Origin: Saprospiraceae bacterium
GTDB taxonomy: Bacteria; Bacteroidota; Bacteroidia; Chitinophagales; Saprospiraceae
Assembly: GCA_020848995.1 (NCBI GenBank)
Contig: JADLHA010000006.1
Location: 43,282 to 107,281 of the forward strand
Direction: 5' to 3'
DNA: 64,000 nucleotides
Shown here: positions 9,581 to 17,373 of the stretch, piece by piece
Layout: every line of letters begins with the position of its first letter
Position numbering within the stretch: the stretch's first letter is position 1
The notes under the pieces: model-generated
The model's database searches: none
The model's input: only the letters and a program-made list of their open reading frames with translations
Told to the model about the DNA's origin: nothing
Position numbers and translations under genes: made by a program

Positions 9581-10660
9581 ATGCAATTGATTTCATTGAT
9601 CCAAAAATTATCTTCAGATCATGGAGGTCCGTGTGTTAGCCTTTTCTTGAATACCCACCGCACACACCCGCAAAATCTGCAGGATTCCATACAACTCAAA
9701 AATCTCATTAGCGAAGCTAAAAACCGATTGCTCGAATCTTCGGATAAAAGATCTGTCAGCTCCCTTCTCGAAAAGCTCGATGGCGTTGCAAAACTCGTAG
9801 ATGTCAACTACCTGCTCGACAGTCTGCACATTTTTGCATCCAACGATGTGCTGGAAATCTATCGCAGCGTATGGCCCGTGAGTTCTGACGCAGTCGAAAT
9901 TTCGGATCAGTTTGCCGTGAGGCATCTTCTGCAGGCATTAAACCGCACGGAAGATTATCTCGTGCTGGTACTTTCCCAGGGTGGCGTTTCACTTTACAAC
10001 GCTACCAACGATCACATCCGTCAGGAGGTACGCAATGGCGATTTTCCCTTTTCCGAAAACCGGCATTACCTCACCTTCGGCGATAAGCGGAGCGACCCTA
10101 AGCAGATCGACGCCATGGTCAACGAATTCATCAACAAGGTCGACAAAGCCGTCGTGCAGGTGCACCGGGAGACCGGGTTGAGTTGCGCGGTGGTGGCAAC
10201 TGATGAAATGTACTCCGCTCTGCTCCAGATGGCTGACCAACCGGGTATTTATCTCGGTCATGTGAAAATCAATTACAACCAAACCCAACCTCATGAAATC
10301 GTCGCTCAGACCTGGCAACTTGTTCGCACGCTGCAACATGAGCGGCGTCAGAAAGCCATTGATGAAATTAAGCAGGCCGTAGCACAGGGTAAGGTATTGA
10401 CCGACCTTACCGAAATTTTCCAGGCCGCCCTGGATGGAAGAGGAGACCTCCTTATCCTGAAAGAGGATTACAGGCAAGCTGCCAGAATTATTAACGAACG
10501 TTCGTTAGAAGTTTTAGCCGTTGCGAATACCCCAGGATCGGTTGACGACGTCGCAAGCCGGATTGCATGGAACATCGTTCGCCAGGGTGGCCGCGCACTG
10601 TTTACTTCGAATGACAGTTTGCTCGAGCTGGGACCGATCTGCCTTAAAACGCGTTACTGA
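9581..10660 (+). CDS. baeRF/Balon-like ribosome-associated (hibernation) factor
   Basis: A 359-residue protein resembling bacterial homologues of archaeo-eukaryotic release factor 1 (baeRF group). Some members of this group, such as Balon from Psychrobacter, are reported ribosome hibernation factors. Recognition rests on the N-terminal layout (short helix then CVSLFLNTHRTHPQN and a long basic helix), a central eRF1-domain-2-like beta region (LVLVLSQGGVSLYNATND) and a C-terminal L7Ae-like segment (GRGDLLILKEDY ... GGRALFTSNDSLLELG). It contains no GGQ tripeptide, as expected for a factor that does not hydrolyse peptidyl-tRNA. A palindrome TAACGAACGTTCGTTA lies inside the gene at 10492-10507. 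The family call comes from memory of sequence style, not a search. Confidence 0.68.
   Translation: MQLISLIQKLSSDHGGPCVSLFLNTHRTHPQNLQDSIQLKNLISEAKNRLLESSDKRSVSSLLEKLDGVAKLVDVNYLLDSLHIFASNDVLEIYRSVWPVSSDAVEISDQFAVRHLLQALNRTEDYLVLVLSQGGVSLYNATNDHIRQEVRNGDFPFSENRHYLTFGDKRSDPKQIDAMVNEFINKVDKAVVQVHRETGLSCAVVATDEMYSALLQMADQPGIYLGHVKINYNQTQPHEIVAQTWQLVRTLQHERRQKAIDEIKQAVAQGKVLTDLTEIFQAALDGRGDLLILKEDYRQAARIINERSLEVLAVANTPGSVDDVASRIAWNIVRQGGRALFTSNDSLLELGPICLKTRY
10492..10507. repeat. Palindrome TAACGAACGTTCGTTA (recurring motif)
   Basis: A perfect 16-base palindrome inside the coding sequence of the baeRF-like gene. It belongs to the AACnAACGTTnGTT family seen again at 24228, 32453, 41957, 43000 and, imperfectly, 55618. 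Its role is unknown. Confidence 0.6.
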
Positions 10661-10688
10661 TCCGTTTTCAGTCAATACCTTATTTGCT

Positions 10689-10737
10689 GGCGCCGAATTG
10701 GAGATCCGTGTTTTATAAAATTCAACGGATGAGCGCC
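10689..10737. terminator. Candidate bidirectional terminator between convergent genes
   Basis: The 120-base gap between the convergent baeRF-like gene and nrdG holds nested inverted repeats. The outer pair is GGCGC (10689-10693) with GCGCC (10733-10737); the inner pair is ATCCGT (10704-10709) with ACGGAT (10725-10730), around an AT-rich loop containing TTTTATAAAA. There is no clean T-run, so this is a weak terminator call. Confidence 0.35.
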
Positions 10738-10780
10738 CTGAATTGGTCCGTACGATGCTGAGGATCCTGTGTGTACAGGT

Positions 10781-11461
10781 TCAGTTGCGGATGGCCATCT
10801 GCACTGCAGCTTCTTCGAATTGTTGCGGCTTCAGCCGGCAGTAATCGTTGTCCAGTTTGTCCAGGGTCTCTGTGTCATTGAAAAACTGCTGCAGGTAATA
10901 AGTTCCCTGGTATCCCTTTTCTTTCAGGTAAGCAGCCATCCGCTTGATGTAGGCTTCATCCATGAGTGATGAATGATAGGTCGTTCTCACCTCAAAACGC
11001 ACGGATGGCGAGGCAATGAGGAGTTCCAGGCTCTTCTCGAAAGGATGGAAGAGGTCGGACTGGGTAATGGTGTAAAAGCGGTCCTCCAGGGCCTTAAAGT
11101 CAAGAGCTACGTAGTCGACCAGCCCCTCACCGATCAGGCGGGCCAGCGCCTTGGGGTTTGAACCGTTGGTATCAATTTTCACAAGCATGTTGCGCTGACG
11201 GATCTCCCGGATGAAATCATCGATGTGCGCATGCATCATGCATTCGCCGCCACTGAGTACTACGGCATCGAGCAGGTTGCGGCGTTTGTCGAGGAAAGCC
11301 AGCACCTCCTCAAATGACATTTTGCCCTTGCCCCGGACAATGTCGACGTTATAACAATACCTGCATCGCATGTTGCACCCGGCAAACCATACGATGCAGG
11401 CTGTCTTGTCCGGATAATCCAGAAGGGTAAACGGAGTAATATGGTAAACCGGATTACTCAC
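10781..11461 (-). CDS. nrdG: Anaerobic ribonucleotide reductase activating enzyme NrdG
   Basis: Radical SAM activase that installs the glycyl radical on the class III reductase. The cluster motif CNMRCRYC (CX3CX2C) lies near residue 30 in the segment ACIVWFAGCNMRC, with GGECMMHA and IDTNGSNP following. Start choice: GTG 11461, giving 226 residues that begin VSNPVYHITPF. This GTG overlaps the stop of the glycyl-radical gene (GTGAGTAA), a classic translational-coupling arrangement. A longer TTG-initiated frame from 11527 would lie inside the upstream gene and adds non-conserved sequence. It is the last gene of the nrdD operon. Its substrate should be the separate small protein encoded just upstream. 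Confidence 0.9.
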   Translation of the reverse strand: MSNPVYHITPFTLLDYPDKTACIVWFAGCNMRCRYCYNVDIVRGKGKMSFEEVLAFLDKRRNLLDAVVLSGGECMMHAHIDDFIREIRQRNMLVKIDTNGSNPKALARLIGEGLVDYVALDFKALEDRFYTITQSDLFHPFEKSLELLIASPSVRFEVRTTYHSSLMDEAYIKRMAAYLKEKGYQGTYYLQQFFNDTETLDKLDNDYCRLKPQQFEEAAVQMAIRN

Positions 11462-11624
11462 ACTTCTGCTCCACAAAATGAAGGCGCTCACAATGCTCGC
11501 CCTTCTTTCCGATGTTGAAACTTTCAACCGGGCGATGGTAACCCATTACGCGTGTAAACACCAGGCACTTGGTGCGCAGCTCCTCATGAATCTCGAGCAG
11601 TTGCTGTTGTTTTGTATTTTCCAT
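11454..11624 (-). CDS. Free-standing glycyl-radical domain of the class III ribonucleotide reductase
   Basis: A 56-residue gene between nrdD and nrdG. Residues 24-37 read TRVMGYHRPVESFN, followed by IGKKGEHCER. This is the glycyl-radical tail normally found at the end of NrdD itself, with the radical glycine at Gly28. The upstream nrdD stops after its zinc-binding motif and lacks this tail, so the small protein should complete the enzyme in trans. The ATG is 2 bases after the nrdD stop (TAGCTATG) and the stop overlaps the nrdG start, so all three are coupled. The frame is shifted relative to nrdD and an in-frame stop precedes the ATG, which argues against a simple read-through fusion. A recent frameshift or a sequencing error is possible but less likely given the clean start and coupling. 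Confidence 0.85.
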   Translation of the reverse strand: MENTKQQQLLEIHEELRTKCLVFTRVMGYHRPVESFNIGKKGEHCERLHFVEQKCE

Positions 11625-11626
11625 AG

Positions 11627-13735
11627 CTATTTAATTTTTGAATCCTGGGAAAGTTTATTCAATAGGGCCTCGTCGCAATGCGGGCAATATTCGTGCTCTC
11701 CGGCAAGGTATCCGTGTATGCGGCAAATGCTGAAGACGGGGGTCACGGTAATGTAGGGCAAGCGGAAATTGCTGATCACTTTGCGAACCAAGGCGCGGCA
11801 GGCCTCCGGCGAACTGACTTTCTCGCGCATATACAGGTGCAATACGGTTCCTCCGGTATACTTGCATTGCAATTCATCTTGCAGGTACAGGGCTTCAAAC
11901 GGGTCATCGGTGTGGTTTACCGGTATCTGTGAACTGTTGGTGTAGTAAATGTTGTCTCCATATCCTGCCTGGATGATGTCCGGATAACGCTTCTTGTCTT
12001 CCTTGGCAAAGCGGTAGGTCGTACCCTCTGCCGGTGTGGCCTCAAGGTTATACAGGTTGTTGGTTTCCTTCTGGAATTGGAAGATCCTGCGACGGATGTG
12101 CTCGATGATGTTCAGCGCGAACTCACTCCCTTCCGGATCGATGATGTTGCACCGGTCGTCGGTAAAATTGCGGATCATCTCGTTGATGCCGTTTACCCCG
12201 ATGGTCGAAAAGTGATTTTTGAAGTCGGGAAGATAGCGCTTGGTGTAGGGGTACAATCCACGCTCGAGCATCGTTATGATAAATTGCCTTTTCTTCTCCA
12301 GGCTGGATTTAGCAAGATCGAGCAGACGGTCGAGGTTTTCATACAGTTTTTCTTTGTCGTTTTTATACAGGTATCCGAGACGCGCCATGTTGATGGTCAC
12401 CACCCCGATGCTGCCCGTCATCTCGGCGCTGCCGAACAATCCGTTGCCGCGCTTCAACAATTCGCGCAAATCCAGCTGAAGCCGGCAGCACATGCTGCGG
12501 ATGGCATTCGGCTTGTAGGCATTGGGATTTTCCTGCCTGACGCCGCTTTCGTCGTAAACGTATTGGCTGCCAATAAAATTCTGGAAATACGATGATCCGA
12601 TCTTGGCCGTATTTTCAAACAACAAGTCTGTATTGGGTCCGTGCCAGTCAAAATCCTCGGTGATGTTTACCGTTGGGATAGGGAAGGTAAAGGGCTGGCC
12701 GTTGGCGTCGCCTTCCGTCATCACCGTATAATAGGCCCTGTTGATGAGATCCATTTCGGGTTGAAAATGGCGGTAGGTCAAATCCGTCAGCGAGTTAACC
12801 CCGCGATCCTTTGCGAGTTGGAGCAGGTGGTCATTATGAATGTTCGTAAACAGGTGTATGGAGTTGCGCGTCGGAATCTGGTCACGCAAATCGTTGGGGA
12901 CCACCCAGTCGAGGGTAATGTTGGTGAATGGCGATTGGCCCCAGCGGGCGGGAACGTTCAGGTTGTACACAAAACTGCGCACCGCCTTGAGGACCTCATC
13001 AAAACTGAGCTGGTCTTTGAATACGTAAGGTGCCAGGTAGGTGTCGAATGAGCTGAATGCCTGTGCCCCTGCCCATTCGCTCTGCAGGATGCCCAGGAAA
13101 TTGGCCATCTGGCCGAGGGCTTCCCTGAAATGCGAAGGCGGGCGGCTTTCCACCCTTCCCCGGACACCGTTGAAACCATCGCTCAACAGGACGCGCAGGC
13201 TCCAGCCTGCACAATATCCGGTGAGGCAGTCGAGATCGTGGATGTGGTAGTCTCCGCTGCGGTGAGCATAGCCCTCTTCTTTGGAATATACCTTGTCGAG
13301 CCAGTAATTGGCGATGACTTTCCCGGCGACGTTGTTGATCAGACCCGCACTCGAATAAGAGGTATTTGCGTTGGCGTTGATGCGCCAATCCTTCTGAAAA
13401 GCATACTCCTCGATCGTCTGCGAGCAATCGATGTACGTGGTGTCGTCGTTCAGACCGGCGAGGTGCTCCCGCTGCAGTTTGCGCGTGTGGCGGTGGAGCA
13501 TAAAGGCGCGCATGACATCGAAGTAGCCCTTGGCAAAGAGCTCCTTTTCAATGATGTCCTGGATCTCTTCGACAGCCCAAACGTCCTTGGCTTCCAGCTT
13601 TTTAAAAACCAACTCGATCAACTGTTCGTCAGCCGGCGCTTGTTGCCCCTTGAAGGCTTTTAGGATGGCATCTTCTATTTTGTAGGCGTGGAAGGGGTGA
13701 TATTCGCCGTTCCGCTTGATAACGAACTTATTCAT
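11627..13735 (-). CDS. nrdD: Anaerobic ribonucleoside-triphosphate reductase NrdD, lacking the glycyl-radical tail
   Basis: Oxygen-sensitive class III reductase making dNTPs from NTPs. Of its 702 residues, 1-90 form an ATP-cone allosteric domain (FVIKRNGEYHPF ... HRHTRKLQRE). The ten-stranded barrel follows, with DYHIHDLDCLTGYCAGWSLR and later FGSAEMTGSIGVVTINMARLG. The C-terminal zinc site is CRIHGY/CPHC (Cys671, His674, Cys684, Cys687). The chain then ends at Lys702, about 30 residues before where the RV(M/C)GY glycyl-radical loop would normally lie. That loop is encoded by the next gene. A matched promoter lies about 190 bases upstream. It is part of the anaerobic block with an NsrR-like regulator and nitric oxide reductase. 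Confidence 0.95.
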   Translation of the reverse strand: MNKFVIKRNGEYHPFHAYKIEDAILKAFKGQQAPADEQLIELVFKKLEAKDVWAVEEIQDIIEKELFAKGYFDVMRAFMLHRHTRKLQREHLAGLNDDTTYIDCSQTIEEYAFQKDWRINANANTSYSSAGLINNVAGKVIANYWLDKVYSKEEGYAHRSGDYHIHDLDCLTGYCAGWSLRVLLSDGFNGVRGRVESRPPSHFREALGQMANFLGILQSEWAGAQAFSSFDTYLAPYVFKDQLSFDEVLKAVRSFVYNLNVPARWGQSPFTNITLDWVVPNDLRDQIPTRNSIHLFTNIHNDHLLQLAKDRGVNSLTDLTYRHFQPEMDLINRAYYTVMTEGDANGQPFTFPIPTVNITEDFDWHGPNTDLLFENTAKIGSSYFQNFIGSQYVYDESGVRQENPNAYKPNAIRSMCCRLQLDLRELLKRGNGLFGSAEMTGSIGVVTINMARLGYLYKNDKEKLYENLDRLLDLAKSSLEKKRQFIITMLERGLYPYTKRYLPDFKNHFSTIGVNGINEMIRNFTDDRCNIIDPEGSEFALNIIEHIRRRIFQFQKETNNLYNLEATPAEGTTYRFAKEDKKRYPDIIQAGYGDNIYYTNSSQIPVNHTDDPFEALYLQDELQCKYTGGTVLHLYMREKVSSPEACRALVRKVISNFRLPYITVTPVFSICRIHGYLAGEHEYCPHCDEALLNKLSQDSKIK

Positions 13736-13838
13736 CGCGCTGGTTTTGAGTGTTTAAGTATTAAATTTCGAAGCTTTCGTCTTGCTTCCTTCTCAGGAGC
13801 ATCGGTTTGGGTTGTGGTGGCCGGTCCGTCCACTTAAA

Positions 13839-13878
13839 GGAAGTCGTGGGCCGGGAGGGGGGTTCCCCGCGGACTTCC
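13839..13878 (-). other. Hairpin in the nrdD leader
   Basis: The roughly 190-base untranslated leader implied by the promoter at 13928-13960 contains GGAAGTC (13839-13845) and GACTTCC (13872-13878), a perfect 7-bp stem. It may be extended by GTGGG/CCCGC with one bulged base; in the RNA this extension carries one A-C mismatch. The G/C-rich loop is unusual in this otherwise AT-rich leader. I could not match it to a known riboswitch; it lacks the B12 box and other hallmarks of the cobalamin riboswitch. Confidence 0.4.
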
Positions 13879-13927
13879 TCTCAAATAGTGCAAGGTGGGC
13901 TTTGTATTCATCATGACTCACTGTGGG

Positions 13928-13960
13928 CAAAATTAAGATAAAGGACCATTTAAGCTCAAA
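13928..13960 (-). promoter_or_regulatory. Promoter of the nrdD operon
   Basis: On the minus strand TTTG (plus 13957-13960) and TAATTTTG (plus 13928-13935) are 21 bases apart, a textbook Bacteroidota promoter. An ATTTAAG heptamer (plus 13948-13954) lies in the spacer; the same heptamer forms an inverted repeat in the nitric oxide reductase leader. Confidence 0.6.
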
Positions 13961-13984
13961 ATCATATCAAAAAAATTTTTAATA

Positions 13985-14416
13985 TTAAATGCGCATGGTC
14001 TTATTGGCAATTCCGGCTGCCAAATCGGCAAGCGAAGTCTCTTCAAACTCCTTTTTCAGGGCCCCTTTGACGTCTTTCCAGAAATTGTGTACGGGACAGG
14101 GCTCGGCTTCTCCACAGCCCGGAAGCCCCAGCAGGCATTTATCAAAAAAGTTCTGGCCTTCGAGCATGAGGACGATGTCTATCAGGAAAATCTCTTCCAC
14201 CGGTTTGTTGAGCATGATTCCGCCCTGTGGTCCGCGATGCGACGTCAGCAGGCCCTGCTGGGTCAGCGTCTGGAAGGTTTTGGTCAGGAAGTGAAATGAA
14301 ATGTGCAGCTCTTCCGAGATTTGTCCAATGCTGACATATTTGTCCTTCTCATTCTTGGAGGCCACGTAGATCAGCGCCCGAAGACAATAGATGGTTGCTC
14401 TGGATAAGGTGCGCAT
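13985..14416 (-). CDS. Rrf2-family regulator, NsrR-like nitric-oxide sensor
   Basis: A 143-residue winged-helix repressor of the Rrf2 family (MRTLSRATIYCLRALIYVA; recognition region ISFHFLTKTFQTLTQQGLL; wing RGPQGGI). Three cysteines, Cys94, Cys101 and Cys107, in the order CX6CX5C match the iron-sulfur ligands of NsrR-type nitric oxide sensors; the cluster loop reads CLLGLPGCGEAEPC. Position supports the role, since a nitric oxide reductase gene lies upstream and the oxygen-sensitive class III reductase operon downstream, all on one strand. An AT-rich imperfect palindrome overlaps its own -7 element (14445-14470), which suggests autoregulation. RirA or IscR remain alternatives; the ligand pattern and context favour NsrR. 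Confidence 0.8.
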   Translation of the reverse strand: MRTLSRATIYCLRALIYVASKNEKDKYVSIGQISEELHISFHFLTKTFQTLTQQGLLTSHRGPQGGIMLNKPVEEIFLIDIVLMLEGQNFFDKCLLGLPGCGEAEPCPVHNFWKDVKGALKKEFEETSLADLAAGIANKTMRI

Positions 14417-14444
14417 GACGGAGACGATTGAGATTTTCGAATCC

Positions 14445-14470
14445 CAAATATAATGATTTTTTATAATTTG
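14445..14470 (-). promoter_or_regulatory. Promoter -7 element and candidate operator of the Rrf2 gene
   Basis: CAAATATA on plus 14445-14452 is TATATTTG on the minus strand, a perfect -7 element about 30 bases before the ATG. The surrounding 26 bases form an imperfect palindrome, CAAATATAA (14445-14453) facing TTATAATTTG (14461-14470). That fits an AT-rich Rrf2 operator. No -33 element at the usual distance. Confidence 0.4.
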
Positions 14471-14721
14471 ATTCCCTTCGAGCCCATCTGCGGTCCCTTA
14501 CGACCCTTCCCCGGTGTTTAAAAAGCCCCATCGACCCATGGGCAAGCCGGCCGTCATCTGGTATTAATCGCATCAAAATCAGAAACTTGCATTATCGTGG
14601 CGCATTCGCCTGCCATGCTCTCCCCTGTGGAAAAATAGTTTTGGTCGTCACGCATAGCAATCGGGAATCATGCCGGTGGTCTGGGGTTCTCCCTAAGCGT
14701 GCAACTCGCCTCACCACCATT

Positions 14722-14776
14722 AAAAAAAGTGCCTTCCCGCATTTCCGGTTGTCCCGGCTGCCAGGAAGGCACTTTT
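14722..14776 (-). terminator. Intrinsic terminator of the nitric oxide reductase gene
   Basis: A perfect 13-bp stem, AAAAGTGCCTTCC (14725-14737) with GGAAGGCACTTTT (14764-14776), has a 26-base loop. On the minus strand it ends in a run of seven T. It lies 52 bases past the reductase stop. The rest of 14417-14827 shows nothing else convincing. Confidence 0.85.
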
Positions 14777-14827
14777 GCGTTTAGCGCTCAACCCGGTTGA
14801 ATGGCTGGGATGAGTGCGCTGGTTTTC

Positions 14828-17245
14828 TTACTTGGCGTATTCGGCCTCGTCGATGGGCTCTTCCTTGATCTTGCCCTGAATTTCCAAGGAAATGGTTTCG
14901 TCCATCTCGAGGATGTTTGCCGTTTTGGTTTTCAAGGAGTTCCAGCGGCTGACGATGAACCAGGTGATCGGGATGACACCGCCGAAGAAGAAGACCATGG
15001 CACCGATACCGCGCATCCAGGTCAGCGACTTGAAGATGCCATAATCCATAAACTCGGAGGAACGTCCATACCACAGTCCTTGCTCGACCACTGCCTTAAA
15101 CTGGATGGAACCAGCCGGGAACAGGTCGAGAATGACCATGAGAATCAGACCGACGTTGATGGACCAGAAAGAAATATTCAACACTTTTTCGTTCCAGGCC
15201 GCCGGTTTCACGATGAGGCGGCTGGCGAACAGCAGCGCAGCAATGGACACGTTTCCATAAACCCCCATCAGCGCAGCGTGGGCGTGGTTGACGGTGAGGT
15301 AGGTACCGTGTTCGAAATAGTTCATGATTGGGAGGTTGATGATGATCCCGAGTACACCTGCTCCGAAGAAGTTCCAGAAGTTCACTGCAATGAGGAACTT
15401 GAACACCTCGGGAAATCCAAATCCCTTGATCTGGTCGTGGGCCACGTCGCCAACGGCCAGGCGGGGCATGTTTTTAAAGCGCCATGCCTCGACGGTGAGG
15501 AGGATCAGCGGAACAAACTGCAGGGTGGAGAACACGCTGCCCAATGCCATGGTGGCTACGGGCTTGGCATTCCAATAGAAGTTGTGCGATATGCCGAGCA
15601 AGCCCGTTCCGAGGAAAAGAATGGTTGCGAAGTACACTACGCGGATCGCAGCGTTGCGGCTGACCAGTCCCATGAGCACCATGAGGTAGGAAACGATCAC
15701 CGTGATGAATACTTCAAAGAATGCTTCTACCCACATGTGGATGACCATCCATCGCCAGAAGTCGGCTATGACGAAATTGGTGTCCGGCTGAGCTACAAAT
15801 CCCGAAAGGAAGAGGAGCGGAATGCCGACTACGGAATACATGATCCATTTGGGAAGTGTCCAGGGCTCTCCCTTTACGAATGCCGGGCGCAGTCCGCGGT
15901 AAACCACGACGATCCACAGGGCAAAAATGCCCATGAGCAAGACCTGGAAGGCTTTTCCAAAATCGACAAATTCCCATCCCTGGTGCCCGAACCAGTACCA
16001 CCATTCGCCCATCATGCCGAGTGGGCCGAGGGTCATACCCACCAGCGAACCGGCGACCAGAATGAAGAGGCCGGCAAAGAGGGTATTGATGAGGGGCAAT
16101 TGTCCGGGGACTTCCTTTTTGGCAAGGATCGGCAAGATGAATATGGAAGACGCGATCCAGCAGGTGGAGATCCAGTACAGGGACAGCATGATGTGCCAGG
16201 TTCTCGGAATGTTGACCGGCAGGCTGTCTGCAACGTTGATGCCGACGAAGCCCAGCCAGTTGATGAAGTCATTCAGGGTAACCAGTCCTCCCACCACCTG
16301 AACGGCAAACAGAAGAATGGCAACCGCAAAGAACTTGTAAGAAGCTTTCTGCGAAGGCGTGGGTTTGAAATTGGCTACGCGCTCCACCGTGAACAGGTCT
16401 CTCTTTGGAGGTTTGAAGAATTTGTTCGGCAACTGATTGTATTGTCCGATAAAATAGAGCACGATACCGCACATCAGCACAAAGGCCAGCATACCGAGTA
16501 CGCTCCACAGGATGACAGGAGAGGTCGGCGTGTTACCGGCATAGGGGTCGTAGGGCCAGTTGTGGGTATAGCTGAAATCGTTTCCGGGGCGCTCCACAAC
16601 GCAGACCCAGGCTCCCCAGAAAAAGAAAGATGCCAGGTCGGAAACGCGGTTTCGGTCTGTCAGGAAATTTTTGGGCGGAAATCCTTCGCCATCGTTATTA
16701 TCGATGTAGAAATCCTGGTAGTACTTGACCACTCCCTGATAGGCATACGCCTGTGCGGCGTTGAGGGCTACCAGGTTCTCGCTCTTGTTGTAGGTGTTTT
16801 GCTTCAACTCCTTCTTCACGCGCTCTGCGAGCTGCTTTTTCATAAACTCGTCGGGTTCAACACCCGTTTTGGCTTTGACCTCGGCAGCATAAAACTCGTT
16901 CATGCGCTTAGCCATGATGTTCAGGGCCTCGGCCGTAAAATCCGGACCCCGCTGAGCGCCATCTCCGAAGTAGCTTCCATACTCCATCAGCGCCTTTTCG
17001 TGAAAGACCTCCTGTCCGCGTACGATGGTAGCGTAATCGAACAGAACCTTGCCCTGCTCGTCTTTGAACCCGGCCATCGGCGGTGCGTCCACGTACGTCT
17101 GGAAGCCGATCATGCCTACTCCCAGCAAGCTAATGATGAATATGAAGATCAGCGGACCCCGCCAATTCTTCGTATTCATGATGTAATTCATGCTCCGCGA
17201 CCGGAGTGAACCATTCTGTTGCCCATTTTGACCATTAGTTTCCAT
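14828..17245 (-). CDS. norZ: Quinol-dependent nitric oxide reductase (qNOR)
   Basis: Single-subunit membrane enzyme reducing 2 NO to N2O with electrons from menaquinol. Its 805 residues place it in the fused qNOR class. A first membrane helix is followed by a long periplasmic region of about 200 residues with WPYDPYAGNTPTS. About 12 more helices follow, carrying heme/non-heme-iron histidine regions such as RTWHIMLSLYW, WVEAFFEVF and VNHAHAALMGVYGN. The N-terminal 15 residues (Asn/Gln/Gly-rich) are unusual. It is preceded by a good promoter with an inverted repeat in the leader and followed by a strong terminator, so it is probably monocistronic. It likely detoxifies NO or serves partial denitrification; no other denitrification genes are in the window. 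Confidence 0.94.
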   Translation of the reverse strand: METNGQNGQQNGSLRSRSMNYIMNTKNWRGPLIFIFIISLLGVGMIGFQTYVDAPPMAGFKDEQGKVLFDYATIVRGQEVFHEKALMEYGSYFGDGAQRGPDFTAEALNIMAKRMNEFYAAEVKAKTGVEPDEFMKKQLAERVKKELKQNTYNKSENLVALNAAQAYAYQGVVKYYQDFYIDNNDGEGFPPKNFLTDRNRVSDLASFFFWGAWVCVVERPGNDFSYTHNWPYDPYAGNTPTSPVILWSVLGMLAFVLMCGIVLYFIGQYNQLPNKFFKPPKRDLFTVERVANFKPTPSQKASYKFFAVAILLFAVQVVGGLVTLNDFINWLGFVGINVADSLPVNIPRTWHIMLSLYWISTCWIASSIFILPILAKKEVPGQLPLINTLFAGLFILVAGSLVGMTLGPLGMMGEWWYWFGHQGWEFVDFGKAFQVLLMGIFALWIVVVYRGLRPAFVKGEPWTLPKWIMYSVVGIPLLFLSGFVAQPDTNFVIADFWRWMVIHMWVEAFFEVFITVIVSYLMVLMGLVSRNAAIRVVYFATILFLGTGLLGISHNFYWNAKPVATMALGSVFSTLQFVPLILLTVEAWRFKNMPRLAVGDVAHDQIKGFGFPEVFKFLIAVNFWNFFGAGVLGIIINLPIMNYFEHGTYLTVNHAHAALMGVYGNVSIAALLFASRLIVKPAAWNEKVLNISFWSINVGLILMVILDLFPAGSIQFKAVVEQGLWYGRSSEFMDYGIFKSLTWMRGIGAMVFFFGGVIPITWFIVSRWNSLKTKTANILEMDETISLEIQGKIKEEPIDEAEYAK

Positions 17246-17315
17246 CCTCTTGGATTTAAATTGCGTTTTAAGATTGAGAAAGTGTAATGTTATTTAAAAA
17301 GGTGAAAAATTCAGG

Positions 17316-17339
17316 ATTTAAGGTGTTACTATCTTAAAT
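17316..17339 (-). promoter_or_regulatory. Candidate operator in the nitric oxide reductase leader
   Basis: ATTTAAG (17316-17322), ten spacer bases and CTTAAAT (17333-17339) form a perfect inverted repeat between the predicted transcription start and the reductase ATG. CTTAAAT recurs at 17383-17389 in the promoter spacer, and ATTTAAG occurs in the nrdD promoter. It is a plausible target of the neighbouring Rrf2 regulator. Confidence 0.45.
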
Positions 17340-17373
17340 AGAGGTAGGGGTTATGGCCTGCCTGTATTTGAGA

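Noticed and set aside
11454..11527. Longer NrdG starting at TTG 11527
   Set aside because: The extra 22 residues overlap the glycyl-radical gene in another frame; the coupled GTG at 11461 gives the family-typical N-terminus.
13736..13935. Cobalamin riboswitch or RNase P RNA in the nrdD leader
   Set aside because: The B12 box and the conserved core are missing and the leader is too short for RNase P RNA; GAGGAAGTCC resembles the RNase P start only superficially.
14801..17209. An 802-codon open frame on the plus strand
   Set aside because: It is antisense to the nitric oxide reductase, its product is rich in His, Gln, Asp and Gly with no hydrophobic or family pattern, and it is explained by codon bias of the real gene.
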